37,146 nt of DNA from an uncultured Clostridia bacterium (GCA_904501985.1 CAJGCT010000012.1:1-37146); one strand, 5' to 3'. Positions 6,879-15,275 are shown, counted from the first letter of the stretch. Notes: generated from the letters alone by a model not told the origin. Translations and numbers: made by a program.

Positions 6879-7295
6879 TTATCTTATTTCCTTGAAGAAC
6901 TCTATCTCCTCACCGTCAGGACCGTATACAAACGCAATGTTTATAGATACCTTTTCGGGAGTGGAGTCAAGAGAAACTGTCTTGGGAGCGGTTTTAGGCA
7001 ACGCTCCTGCGGCAAGAGCCGTATTGTAGGCTGCTTCCACATCCTCAACAGCATAAGCGAAATGAGTGTACTTGCCGGCATACTCACCAACGACCTTGAT
7101 CTCAGGACCCTCGTTAAAAAGCTCAAGAACGCCCGCGCCGCCGCCGAATTTGAGCATTTGGATGCGCTTTGCACCCTCGCCCCAAGCAAGGTAAGGCTCC
7201 ATTCCAAGCTCGGTATAGAATTTTATGGATCTGTCGATATCGGAAGCACGGAGCGCAAGATGCGCTATCGCCATGCCGGGTATCTTCGTGTTCAT
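6879..7295 (-). CDS. VOC (glyoxalase/bleomycin-resistance fold) protein
   Basis: A 138-residue protein with the two beta-alpha-beta-beta-beta modules of the vicinal oxygen chelate superfamily. MAIAHLALRASDIDRSIKFY opens module one, and YTHFAYAVEDVEAAYNTAL opens module two. The ending VYGPDGEEIEFFKE carries the usual metal-binding Glu, with His in AHLAL and THFAY as the partners. It could be a glyoxalase-like lyase, epimerase or isomerase; the reaction is unknown. The start at 7295 is chosen over an upstream ATG because AAGGCGGT lies in front and the longer form overlaps the dehydrogenase. It is 10 bases from the upstream gene. Confidence 0.85.
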   Translation of the reverse strand: MNTKIPGMAIAHLALRASDIDRSIKFYTELGMEPYLAWGEGAKRIQMLKFGGGAGVLELFNEGPEIKVVGEYAGKYTHFAYAVEDVEAAYNTALAAGALPKTAPKTVSLDSTPEKVSINIAFVYGPDGEEIEFFKEIR

Positions 7296-7305
7296 GTAAC
7301 CGCCT

Positions 7306-8478
7306 TTATGCCTTGGAGGTGTAGGTTGCGGAAAGGTCCTCAACCTTTTCAACAACTACCTTCTTCTCCTTCTTCTTGGAGATCTCGATGCGCTTCTGAA
7401 GCTCTGCCCAGAACTCCTCGCCGTCGTTCTTGCAGTCAACGAAATCGTTCTTCCAGGAGGAAAGCATCATTGCGTTGGAGATACACAGACCGTTGATTCC
7501 CTCAGGACCGTCAGCGATCATAGGCTCGCCTCTAAGGAGATGGTTAACAAACGCCTGAGTTACGCCCTTATGCTGAGGACCTGCATCTTCGAAGGTGAAC
7601 TCGATAACTTCATGATCCGGAGCAGGGAATCCCTTGGGTGAGTTCCTTATAAGGTCATCGGTAGCTTCTTTGTTCTTATAGAATGTAAGGGTCTTGCCCT
7701 CTGCGATCATCTTACCCTTTGTACCTGTAACCTCAAAACGGTTAGTACCGGGATGGTCGCCGGTGGTAGTGATGAACACAGCGGTAGCGCCGTTCTCATA
7801 CTCTGCGTATGCGGTAACGTCGTCCTCTACCTCGATGTTGTGATGGAGACCTTCGTGGCAGAACGCATGAATGCGCTTGGGCATACCGCAGATCCACTGC
7901 CAGAGGTCAAGCTGATGGGGGCACTGATTGATAAGCACGCCGCCGCCTTCGCCGTCCCATGTAGCACGCCAATCGCCGGAATCATAGTACTGCTGAGTTC
8001 TGAACCAGTCAGTAATGATCCAATTGACTCTCTTAAGCTCGCCAAGCTCACCGCCCTGAACCATCTCACGCATCTTTATGTACATAGGATTGGTTCTCTG
8101 ATTAAACATAAGGCCGTAGGGCACGCCTGTTTCCTTTGCAACAGCGATGATTTCCTCAACCTGCTTTGTGTAAACTCCGGCAGGCTTTTCGCTCATTATC
8201 GGCATACCGACGCGCATAGCCTCGATACCCATTGTAGGATGGAGATAGTGAGGTGTTGCAATAATGATCATATCAACAAGACCGGACTTTATCATTTCCA
8301 TATAGTCCTCAAAAAGCGGAACCTCGGGATAAAGCTCCTTTGCCGCCTCAAGCTTAGCAGGCTTAATGTCGCAGATAGCGCCAAGTACAGCGTTTTCCAC
8401 CTCACCTGCATTCAAATACTTCGCATGGCTCGTACCCATGTTACCGAAGCCGATAATACCAACTCTTACTGTTTCCAT
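7306..8478 (-). CDS. Gfo/Idh/MocA family oxidoreductase
   Basis: A 390-residue NAD(P)-dependent dehydrogenase of sugars, inositols or related cyclic polyols. The Rossmann dinucleotide motif GFGNMG is at residues 10-15, and the EKPAG motif, whose Lys contacts cofactor and substrate, is near residue 96. The catalytic segment INQCPHQLDLW includes the usual His. The length and the C-terminal domain fit the family, though the tail from about residue 365 is a charged extension (KKKEKKVVVEKVE). It is the first gene of the operon with VOC and ABM proteins. Two further family members lie at 23268 and 24534. The substrate cannot be assigned. Confidence 0.93.
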   Translation of the reverse strand: METVRVGIIGFGNMGTSHAKYLNAGEVENAVLGAICDIKPAKLEAAKELYPEVPLFEDYMEMIKSGLVDMIIIATPHYLHPTMGIEAMRVGMPIMSEKPAGVYTKQVEEIIAVAKETGVPYGLMFNQRTNPMYIKMREMVQGGELGELKRVNWIITDWFRTQQYYDSGDWRATWDGEGGGVLINQCPHQLDLWQWICGMPKRIHAFCHEGLHHNIEVEDDVTAYAEYENGATAVFITTTGDHPGTNRFEVTGTKGKMIAEGKTLTFYKNKEATDDLIRNSPKGFPAPDHEVIEFTFEDAGPQHKGVTQAFVNHLLRGEPMIADGPEGINGLCISNAMMLSSWKNDFVDCKNDGEEFWAELQKRIEISKKKEKKVVVEKVEDLSATYTSKA

Positions 8479-8553
8479 GATATATTATTCTCCTTTCTCT
8501 GCACGCCACCATCATACGCGGACGCCGTGCTTAATGCATAATGCACTAAGTAT

Positions 8554-8582
8554 ATTATACACGCGCAGATAGAAAATTTCAA
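8554..8582 (-). promoter_or_regulatory. Promoter of the Gfo-VOC-ABM operon
   Basis: On the minus strand TTGAAA, 17 bases, TATAAT (complements of 8577-8582 and 8554-8559), about 70 bases upstream of the ATG. Confidence 0.65.
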
Positions 8583-8680
8583 TAGGTTTTTCAACTTTTT
8601 TTATGTAAAACTGTAGTTTTTCGTTCATTGTGAACTAAGGTAAAATTTTCACGCCGCACCGCCGCTTCAAGCGGCGCACG

Positions 8681-8715
8681 AATCAAAAGGGACGAACCTC
8701 ACGATTCGTCCCTTT
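8681..8715 (-). terminator. Terminator of the cohesin-SLH gene
   Basis: An 11-bp perfect stem aaagggacgaa/ttcgtcccttt with TTTTGATT following on the minus strand. A second hairpin (gccgcttcaagcggc) lies just beyond. Confidence 0.75.
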
Positions 8716-8725
8716 CAAATCTATA

Positions 8726-10435
8726 TCAGCTAAACTTTTCTACCATTCTCTGAAGCATGGTAGCCGCCTGTGCACGGGATGCATATGCCTTGGGAGTAAC
8801 AGTTCCGTCACCGCTTCCGGTGATAAGACCCTTGTCAGCCGCCCAATTCATAGCGTCTTTAGCGTAGTCTGCAATATCAGCACTGTCCGCAAATAAGCGA
8901 GTCTGACCTACAGTCAGATCGTATTTCTTGAAGTTAGCATAGCGGTAAAGGATAGTCGCCATCTGCTCACGGGTTATGGTAGCATTCGGATCAAATGTGG
9001 TGGCAGATGTGCCGTTGACGATTCCGTTTGCACTTGCCCAATTGACCGCCGCCTCATACCATGAGCCGCTCTCAACATCGGTAAATGCGCCCTTTTCCGC
9101 CGCAGGCTTACCTGCAATACGGTGAAGTACAGTTACAAACATGGAACGGGTTATGTCGCCGTTTGGATCGAAAATAGCATCGGATGTACCGTTCATTATG
9201 CCGTTTTCGCTGGCAAACTTAACCGCACCGTAGTACCAATCGTTCATGGTAACATCAGCAAAAGGATTAACCCAAGGCTTGGGAGTGATAACCGGATCGG
9301 TGGTCTCGGTATCGGAAGGAGTTGAGGGCTTAGTCGTAGTGCCTGCCGCAGTTATATCCGCCTTAAGGGTGGGAAGCTTCAGCGTGTAGTTGTCCGCATC
9401 ATCACCCTCAAGTGTAGGAGCGGTAAATGTGACTGTTTTGTTTGTTCCAACAGCGGCACTGCTGAATTTGCCTGTCTCCGGCATGGTAACATACACGTCG
9501 TCACCTTCGATAACGCCGTCAAGCTCGCCGCCGCTAAGTATTGCATCGGTGTTTCCGTCATAAGCCTTATCCTCAGCGGTAAGACCCTTAATTGTGATCT
9601 CGCGAGGTTTGATTATAAGCTTCGCAGACAGCTCCACAGACTCGCCGTCAAGAGTAACTACAGCATAAGCTCTGTATGTACCTGCATCGGTTGCCTTGTT
9701 GTCTTCATACTCAACCTCTGCGTCCTCCGGAAGACCCGTTACCTTAAGGGTCTTTCTTTCGCCGTCATAGGTATAGGTCTTGTTTAAAAACTTAACGTCG
9801 GAGAGGTCTTCGCCGGGGGTGTCCTCGTCATCGTCTTCCCCGTCTTCATCCTCGTTATCGTCGTAATCGTCTTCAAAATCGTCTTCGTAATCCTCGTCGT
9901 CTTCGTCGTCAACGGAGCCTTGACCGATATCCTCGACGTAAATAACGGAATCCTCAAGCTCAAAGTAAACTGCTCTCAGATTGGTATTGATAGCATCCTT
10001 TTTGCTGTAATCATAGGAAATATCAATATCGTGGTCTCCGGCAGGAGTGTTGCTTGCTACTTCAAAGGTAAGTGTAACGATCACGTCATCAACTGTGTAA
10101 TCATCTTTTTTGGTAGGATTAAACCACATAAGGGTGTATGGTCCACCGTTTGCCACTTCCTCAACAGGCTTGTGCGATTTTGATCCAAGAACACCGGCAT
10201 CGTCGACATCTATAAGCTTAAAAAATCTGCTGTCGTAATCGCAGGTAAGCTTAAGACTTGCGATACCGGGATTATTCGAAATCGAAATTTCCACTTCTAC
10301 AGTCTCACCGGGAGTTGCATCGCCGGAAGAAGCGGAAATTGTAGGTGTATCATCCGCCGCCACCATCATGGGAAGTGATGATACAGCCAAAGCCGCCGCC
10401 ATTATAACAGCAGCTGTTTTTTTCATGAATTTCAT
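8726..10435 (-). CDS. Secreted cohesin - acidic linker - YDG/MBG - triple SLH surface protein
   Basis: A 569-residue exported protein. A signal peptide (1 to about 27) ends at MMVAADD. A cohesin-like domain spans about 30-170 (ATPGETVEVEISISNNPGIA, then YDSRFF). An extremely acidic Asp/Glu linker spans about 173-212. Bacterial Ig-like MBG/YDG domains cover about 213-365 (DKAYDGNTDAILSGG), followed by a Thr/Pro linker and three SLH domains (about 388-569, each with an FADV-, WY- or TREQMA-type signature). The SLH domains should hold it to the cell wall, and the cohesin could display dockerin-bearing partners, as in anchoring scaffoldins. Only one cohesin is present, and such domains also occur in non-cellulosomal Clostridia. 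Upstream is AGGAGG, 9 bases before the ATG. Confidence 0.9.
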   Translation of the reverse strand: MKFMKKTAAVIMAAALAVSSLPMMVAADDTPTISASSGDATPGETVEVEISISNNPGIASLKLTCDYDSRFFKLIDVDDAGVLGSKSHKPVEEVANGGPYTLMWFNPTKKDDYTVDDVIVTLTFEVASNTPAGDHDIDISYDYSKKDAINTNLRAVYFELEDSVIYVEDIGQGSVDDEDDEDYEDDFEDDYDDNEDEDGEDDDEDTPGEDLSDVKFLNKTYTYDGERKTLKVTGLPEDAEVEYEDNKATDAGTYRAYAVVTLDGESVELSAKLIIKPREITIKGLTAEDKAYDGNTDAILSGGELDGVIEGDDVYVTMPETGKFSSAAVGTNKTVTFTAPTLEGDDADNYTLKLPTLKADITAAGTTTKPSTPSDTETTDPVITPKPWVNPFADVTMNDWYYGAVKFASENGIMNGTSDAIFDPNGDITRSMFVTVLHRIAGKPAAEKGAFTDVESGSWYEAAVNWASANGIVNGTSATTFDPNATITREQMATILYRYANFKKYDLTVGQTRLFADSADIADYAKDAMNWAADKGLITGSGDGTVTPKAYASRAQAATMLQRMVEKFS

Positions 10436-10483
10436 TGTTTTGCCTCCTATTTTAAAAGATTGGATATATTACAACTTCACAAA

Positions 10484-11164
10484 TCACTCTTTATCAGGCC
10501 AGTAGAGATAAATAGAGTATGCCCTTTTGGGAGTTATCATGTTTTTAATGATATTTCTTCTGATTATATACCATTTTTCGCGTTTGTCCAGTACTTTTCT
10601 ATGTATATCGTTAGCATAATAGAGCGTTAACCTATGATCTACATTTTCTTCTATCATTTCGATAAACGAAGAAAGAATTTCAGCGTTAAAAGGATTGAAT
10701 AAATAAACGGCTGTTGCATCCTTGAACACCTCGCCCTTTTCAAGCACATTTCCTTGACATATGTGGATATTATCGCATTTTTTAGTGCGTTGCTTCGCAA
10801 TTTGTGCTATTTCTTCATCTAGTTCAATACCGGTCATTTTATTGCGGAACTTTTTAAGATATAAATATGTCAAGACCCTGCCTTCTCCACATCCGACATC
10901 TATAAAAACATCGTCCGGTTTGAGCGGATAAGAAGAAAAAAGCTTCTTTAACCAAATGTAATTAGTACTTTCTGTAGCATAAGCACCAATATCCTTATAC
11001 CGACTCTGCTTTTTCTTATCAACGGAAACTTTTCCGATGCGAAAATCCATTATTCTAGCATATATCTTATACAACTTGCGCAGGAAATAGCCAATACTCC
11101 TTAGCAAAAATGATTTTATGCCTTCGTTTTTTAATATAGAAATTGTTTTTTTTATGATATTCAC
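10484..11164 (-). CDS. Class I SAM-dependent methyltransferase
   Basis: A 226-residue cytoplasmic protein. Motif I is VFIDVGCGEGR, followed by MTGIELDEEIAQIAKQR (motif II acidic residue Glu), NIHICQGNVLE, and the post-I motif VYLFNPFN, which resembles the NPPY/NPFN loop. The N-terminal 60 residues are basic and helical (KKKQSRYKDIGAYATEST). The start is a GTG at 11164 because GGGAGGAG lies 7 bases upstream; a longer ATG form lacks a ribosome site. The substrate is unknown. The gene lies between the kinase-PqqD-peptide operon and the cohesin-SLH gene on the same strand. It may belong to the peptide system, but a terminator separates them, so this is speculative. Confidence 0.85.
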   Translation of the reverse strand: MNIIKKTISILKNEGIKSFLLRSIGYFLRKLYKIYARIMDFRIGKVSVDKKKQSRYKDIGAYATESTNYIWLKKLFSSYPLKPDDVFIDVGCGEGRVLTYLYLKKFRNKMTGIELDEEIAQIAKQRTKKCDNIHICQGNVLEKGEVFKDATAVYLFNPFNAEILSSFIEMIEENVDHRLTLYYANDIHRKVLDKREKWYIIRRNIIKNMITPKRAYSIYLYWPDKE

Positions 11165-11319
11165 CGTTAAACTCCTCCCAAAATATACATACGCACGAGC
11201 AAGCAGTACACACCACGAATATTGTATCATAAATTAGGGTTTATGTCAATATTTCTTTAGTTTTTTGACGATTTTAGGCGATTTTCACAAAATCGCACCG
11301 CAGGCTGTGATATAAACAA

Positions 11320-11352
11320 ATAAACACCGTCTGTACATTGCACAGACGGTGT
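11320..11352 (-). terminator. Terminator of the peptide-kinase-PqqD operon
   Basis: A perfect 11-bp stem acaccgtctgt/acagacggtgt (11324-11334, 11342-11352) with a T-rich minus-strand tract after it. Confidence 0.75.
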
Positions 11353-11375
11353 CCTTGCGGTAAAAAACGCTTATT

Positions 11376-11639
11376 TTACTCAATACAGCCGATTTTCGTG
11401 AGGGACGCGATAAATTCGTCCGCATCTGCAAGTGCTGACTCGCGGTCAATGTCATATTCACCGACAAGAGCATCTGCAAGAGTCTCACGGTCTCCGCCAT
11501 TCTCCAATGCACGCCACAAGAGCGCGCCGGATTCATTAAGAGTAATCATTCCGTTGAAGCTGACACTTTCTGAACCAAAAGGTATGACAACATATTGGTC
11601 CGCTACCTCACGGAGTACATATCCTTCTTTAATTTTCAT
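11376..11639 (-). CDS. PqqD-like protein (RiPP recognition element fold)
   Basis: An 87-residue stand-alone PqqD-family protein. The pattern is typical: KEGYVLREVADQYVVIPFG, then VSFNGMITLNESGALLWRAL, and a C-terminal winged-helix part with LADALVGEYDIDRESALADA and ADEFIASL. In characterised RiPP pathways PqqD-like domains bind the leader of a precursor peptide and hand it to a modifying enzyme. Here it overlaps the upstream kinase gene by four bases (ATGA), so the two proteins are coupled. The next gene upstream encodes a 35-residue peptide. No radical SAM, LanM, YcaO or lasso cyclase gene is nearby, which makes the kinase the obvious partner. Confidence 0.88.
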   Translation of the reverse strand: MKIKEGYVLREVADQYVVIPFGSESVSFNGMITLNESGALLWRALENGGDRETLADALVGEYDIDRESALADADEFIASLTKIGCIE

Positions 11640-12343
11640 AATCCTGCCTCCTCTGCGGCTTTGCGCATGGTTTCGTAACTGAGCTGAGCTGCCGCCGGTT
11701 CAGGGCGGTTTTCAAGCTCAAAAATCGGTATTTCGCGAATGAGTTTGTCGAGATTTGACAGAAGGAGGTTGGTATTAGCTTCAAGCCTAAACCGATGCAA
11801 AGTCTGAGGAAGAATCTTCTGCAGAGCCTCCATAGCGTCAAGTCGACGTATTTTATTTTCCGGTGCCTGCTTAAGGAAGCACATTCCGGCAAGCGGCACT
11901 TTCATATTGATATTGATATGGTTTTTGCCGCTCCATGGAGTACCGTAGGCGTACCACCGGTCCTCCAAACGGCGCAGCGCAGGCTTATCATCGTTAAACA
12001 GCTTAACCTCGTCACCGAATGTATCCATCCAAAGACCGGTGTGTGTGGATTTACCCATACCGCACGGTCCGGAGAAAAGGTAAGCTTTGCCCTTGTATTC
12101 AACGGCTGACGAATGAAGATAAACGCCGTTAAATTTAAGTAGTTCACGATAGAAAAACCAGCCGGATTCCATGTAATGAGCATCACATTCAGATAAAGCA
12201 GGGTAAGAATCTAGACGATAATCTTTCGAATGTATCTCAATATGCGGCTTAATTTTTATATCAAGTGCATATTCAGAAGTCAAAGACGACAAATTAGCAC
12301 TATCTTCAAGTTCTACCACCAAATCAGCAATGCTCAATAACAT
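11636..12343 (-). CDS. HPr kinase-like P-loop protein (peptide kinase candidate)
   Basis: A 235-residue protein resembling HPr kinase/phosphorylase C-terminal domains and the kinases of some lasso peptide clusters. The strand LHSSAV (76-81) precedes YLFSGPCGMGKSTH, with the P-loop at 92-99. The acidic FNDDKPALRR segment near 117-125 is in the place of the catalytic aspartates. HPr-specific features of the bifunctional enzyme are not evident and the protein is shorter than HprK. It lies between a 35-residue peptide gene and a PqqD-like gene in one operon, pointing to phosphorylation or other ATP-dependent modification of the peptide. GGAG lies 7 bases before the ATG. An alternative is a non-enzymatic ATP-binding maturation factor. 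Confidence 0.8.
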   Translation of the reverse strand: MLLSIADLVVELEDSANLSSLTSEYALDIKIKPHIEIHSKDYRLDSYPALSECDAHYMESGWFFYRELLKFNGVYLHSSAVEYKGKAYLFSGPCGMGKSTHTGLWMDTFGDEVKLFNDDKPALRRLEDRWYAYGTPWSGKNHININMKVPLAGMCFLKQAPENKIRRLDAMEALQKILPQTLHRFRLEANTNLLLSNLDKLIREIPIFELENRPEPAAAQLSYETMRKAAEEAGL

Positions 12344-12367
12344 AATAAATCTCCAAAAAACAGTTTA

Positions 12368-12475
12368 TTAGAAATCGCCTTCGTCTGTATTACCATTACT
12401 TGTAACACCACCATTATCGGCGATATCCTCGCTTACGAAATCTACTACGTAAATCTCAGGCTTTGTATACTTCAC
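12368..12475 (-). CDS. 35-residue putative RiPP precursor peptide
   Basis: A short gene with a perfect ribosome site (AAGGAGGTGAT, matching the 16S 3' end) before a GTG start at 12475. The product begins MKYTKPEIYVVDFVSEDIAD and continues NGGVTSNGNTDEGDF to a TAA at 12368. The first 18 residues resemble a leader (aromatic-hydrophobic IYVVDF between charged residues). The rest is a polar, Gly/Asn/Thr/Ser-rich core with no Cys. Ser26, Thr25 and Thr30 are possible targets of the kinase encoded 24 bases downstream. The core does not end in Ser as in phosphorylated lasso peptides. The small size and missing homology mean a role as precursor is inferred from context and leader-like character. Confidence 0.7.
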   Translation of the reverse strand: MKYTKPEIYVVDFVSEDIADNGGVTSNGNTDEGDF

Positions 12476-12534
12476 TAGAATCACCTCCTTATCTGTATAA
12501 GTAAAATATATAAAGTTTTTGTACGCCTACAATT

Positions 12535-14262
12535 TTACTGTGCGTTTACAGTAGCAACCTTTGCAGTCGCAACACCTGTGGTGGAGCGGATTCCTGCACT
12601 CATAGTAAATGCAGCAGGATCAAGACCCATCATATCGTAACCCTTAAGAGTAAATGTATAGGACATCTTAAGACCAGCAGCAGCAACAACAGAGGTAAAG
12701 TAATCATTGTATACATATGTCTGATTATATTTACCATTATCATTAGACCAAGTAAGGGTTACAACTACCTCAAGGTTGTTATCAGAAACACCGTCAGTTT
12801 TGAAATAGGTATTACGCCAATTAGTTGTAACTGCCTGAGTAAACTGGAGATAAATCTCCTCGTCATTATAGTAAGCAGCTTCTATTTCATAAACATCATA
12901 CAAGGTGAACTGGTATGCGTCAGTACCGTTCCAGAAAGGAAGCACGGAATACTCACCAGATTTTCCATTATCTCCGTAAAGAATTACATTGTCTTCAGGA
13001 ACAACAAGTTTAGCGAAATCTTGGGTAGTGGTATTATACGCAGCACCGGTAAGTACGCTACCCTTGTATCCAACTACGTAATCTGCAGTAAGAGTATATT
13101 CGCCAATGTCAAGAGTTACACCGGGGTTGATCATGATAACGCTTTCGGTAGAGTCAGCAACCATAACAACCTTATCGCCGGACTTAGCAGCTGCAAGAGC
13201 CTCTGCAACGGAGGTGTACTCATCATCAACGATCTTAGCTACAGGAGTAGCCTTAGCCTCAACAGTTACAGCGCAAGTAGCGGTCTTATCGCCAGCAGTT
13301 GCGGTGATGGTAGCTTCTCCAGCTTTAACTGCAGTTACAACACCGTCAACAACAGTTGCAACGTCCTCGTCGTCGGATTCCCAAACAACAGTCTTGTTGG
13401 TTGCATCTGCAGGAGATACGGTTGCTACGAGTTCAAGGGTCTCGCCCTCGGTAAGAGTAGCTTCAGTCTTATTAAGTGTGATACCGGTTACTGCAATAGT
13501 CTTAGCGTTAACGGTTACAGCGCACTCAGCCTTAATCTCGCCGATTGCTGCGGTGATGGTAGCAGTACCTGCTGCAACTGCGGTTACAACGCCGTTTTCA
13601 ACGGTTGCGACAGCGTCGTTGGAAGAAGTCCACTCAATAGCATCATAGTCTGCATCCTCAGGAAGAACAGTTGCGGTAAGAGTAGCGGTCGCTTCCTCAA
13701 CGAGTTCAATTTTGGTCTCGCTAAGAGCGATGCTCTCTACAGGAGTAACAGTCTCTTCAACAACGACAGTAGCGGAATTGCAAACGAATTCAACTTCTTT
13801 GTCAGCTGCGTTTATAATCTGATCGTTGCCCTTCTCGTAAGAAACGGAAATGTTATACGAACCGGGAGCGACATCGTCAGCTACGTTGAATACTACGGTT
13901 GCAATAGTACCGTCTTCTGTGAAGTCAGTAGTAGCGGTACCGTTGCTCCAGAACAGAATAAAGGGATTCAGATTAAGATTAACTCCATCATCTTCAACAT
14001 ACTGTTCACCGAGAATGCCGCCGTCTTCAACGGAAGCAATGGTAAATCCCTCTGCGGGATATCCAAGCTGAAGTCTCATAGTAGTTACGCCGGGGTTGTT
14101 TGCAACGACGATATCAACGGCTACCTGACCGTTTGCGACATCGCCTGCTACCACCGAGATAGTGCCTACCTCTGCTTCTGCAGCAGATGCAACAACAACC
14201 ATCGATGATACGATCATAGCAAATGCCATGATAATGGAAAGAATTCTGGTTGAACGCTTCAT
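12535..14262 (-). CDS. Secreted cohesin - Big2 repeat protein
   Basis: A 575-residue exported protein. A signal peptide (1 to about 28) ends near VVASAAEAE. A cohesin-like domain at about 30-170 has the NNPGVTTMRLQLGYPAEGF signature, close in style to the cohesin of the SLH protein at 8726. Two bacterial Ig-like Big2 domains follow (about 173-255 and 257-338), with VESIALSETKIELVEEATAT and the repeated VTAVAAGTATITA / VTAVKAGEATITA motifs. The C-terminal 235 residues are Tyr/Asn-rich beta-type sequence of unknown kind. There are no SLH domains, sortase signal or membrane anchor. It lies directly upstream of the peptide-kinase-PqqD operon on the same strand, only 59 bases from the peptide start, and could share regulation or be a substrate or carrier. 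Confidence 0.88.
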   Translation of the reverse strand: MKRSTRILSIIMAFAMIVSSMVVVASAAEAEVGTISVVAGDVANGQVAVDIVVANNPGVTTMRLQLGYPAEGFTIASVEDGGILGEQYVEDDGVNLNLNPFILFWSNGTATTDFTEDGTIATVVFNVADDVAPGSYNISVSYEKGNDQIINAADKEVEFVCNSATVVVEETVTPVESIALSETKIELVEEATATLTATVLPEDADYDAIEWTSSNDAVATVENGVVTAVAAGTATITAAIGEIKAECAVTVNAKTIAVTGITLNKTEATLTEGETLELVATVSPADATNKTVVWESDDEDVATVVDGVVTAVKAGEATITATAGDKTATCAVTVEAKATPVAKIVDDEYTSVAEALAAAKSGDKVVMVADSTESVIMINPGVTLDIGEYTLTADYVVGYKGSVLTGAAYNTTTQDFAKLVVPEDNVILYGDNGKSGEYSVLPFWNGTDAYQFTLYDVYEIEAAYYNDEEIYLQFTQAVTTNWRNTYFKTDGVSDNNLEVVVTLTWSNDNGKYNQTYVYNDYFTSVVAAAGLKMSYTFTLKGYDMMGLDPAAFTMSAGIRSTTGVATAKVATVNAQ

Positions 14263-14348
14263 GGTTTTTCTCCTTTAAGATAAAATATTTAAATCAAAAG
14301 ATTTACAAAAATTTAGTTGGCTCACCGCACCAAGGTTTCACATCCGAT

Positions 14349-14649
14349 TCACTTGACTAAGTGCCGCGCAAACCGCATCGCACCGTCCAAAGCTACTTCG
14401 CAGTCGCCGTCAAAATCAAATATCCTCAGATCAATCTCAGCATCGCTGTATCCGCTCCATCTTGCGAGATACCGCTGTATGTAAACAATATAAGCGGAGT
14501 TTGTCCCGCCGTCACCAATCATTCCCACATCGCTGCCGGTGAGGTCAGCAAGGAATTCTTCCCGTCAGGCATAGTCAGAACGTTCCACATATGCCGACCG
14601 CCGCCGAGGCAAGAGCTGCACACAGCGACCCGAAAAAACGCCTGTACAT
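14349..14649 (-). pseudogene. Decayed signal-peptide dockerin-like gene
   Basis: An ATG at 14649 behind GGAGGGT opens a signal peptide (MYRRFFGSLCAALASAAVG) that hits TGA at 14577-14575. A second phase then reads WNVLTMPDGKNSLLTS. A third phase reads ADLTGSDVGMIGDGGTNSAY, IVYIQRYLARWSGY, then FDFDGDCEVALDGAMRFARH and stops at 14349. Two Asp-Gly-type loops each followed by a helix (IQRYLARW, MRFARHL) are what a type I dockerin looks like, although the calcium loops are degenerate. Two frameshifts separate the pieces. A perfect promoter remains upstream. It may once have paired with the nearby cohesins. Confidence 0.55.
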
Positions 14650-14749
14650 GATACCCTCCAAAGCAGAACTTGAACCGGGAATCAGGTTAAGCCTTAAAAC
14701 TCCGAAAAATGTCTACACAAGTGTGCATACTAAACATTTTTACTGTTCC

Positions 14750-14778
14750 ATTATATCACATAAAAAGCAATATGTCAA
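14750..14778 (-). promoter_or_regulatory. Promoter of the dockerin-like pseudogene
   Basis: Minus strand TTGACA (complement of 14773-14778), 17 bases, TATAAT (complement of 14750-14755), about 95 bases upstream of the ATG. Confidence 0.65.
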
Positions 14779-14789
14779 TGATTTAGAAA

Positions 14790-15150
14790 CAAATTTCTCA
14801 AACTTGTTAATTTTTTAAACCCTTTAGTTATTTTCTACAAAACCATCGCCAATACGGATATATTTATTGTACATTTACTGTGCATTTTCCCCATTGACAA
14901 CCCACACCTTATAGGCATTTTGTACATTTACCAGAAAAGCGCGCAAACACGCGGCAGACATCTCGTATTCCCTGCTTTTTGAACGGCTATACGCAACACA
15001 TATATACGTGTTCTGCGTATATAATAGCATATATAATAATTATGAAGAAAACCGAAAGATCCCCCTTTTGAGTAATTGTCGCAGGGCAAAAATCGGGCAA
15101 GCAGCAGTCAAAACCGATTTTTTCACAAATCTTGCGTGAAAATTTCCGCG
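14790..15150. other. AT-rich intergenic stretch
   Basis: No gene seen. It contains a repeated tatataa-rich block near 15000-15040, a TTGACA at about 14895 without a good -10 partner, and an aaaatcgg/ccgatttttt hairpin near 15090-15122 that could act as a terminator. Confidence 0.4.
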
Positions 15151-15155
15151 AGTGC

Positions 15156-15184
15156 TTGACAAAGCTTCGTAAATATGGTATACT
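15156..15184 (+). promoter_or_regulatory. tRNA-Gln promoter
   Basis: TTGACA 15156-15161, 17 bases, TATACT 15179-15184, ending 13 bases before the tRNA. Confidence 0.8.
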
Positions 15185-15197
15185 ATTATGGTGTTAT

Positions 15198-15274
15198 AGG
15201 GATATAGCCAAGTCGGTAAAGGCACAGGACTTTGACTCCTGCACGCGTTGGTTCGAGTCCAACTATCCCTGCCA
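15198..15274 (+). tRNA. tRNA-Gln (TTG)
   Basis: A full cloverleaf: acceptor AGGGATA/TATCCCT, anticodon stem CAGGA/TCCTG with loop CTTTGAC giving anticodon TTG, T-loop TTCGAGT, discriminator G and an encoded CCA. It reads CAA codons for glutamine. It has its own consensus promoter and a strong terminator. Confidence 0.95.
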
Positions 15275-15275
15275 A

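Noticed and set aside
13180..13740. Repeated DNA in the cohesin-Big2 gene
   Set aside because: Explained by two tandem Big2 domains, not a mobile repeat.
13021..14208. A 395-codon open frame on the plus strand
   Set aside because: It lies opposite the cohesin-Big2 gene; its low-complexity Ser/Asn/Cys content is the mirror of Thr/Val/Ala repeats, and it has no ribosome site.
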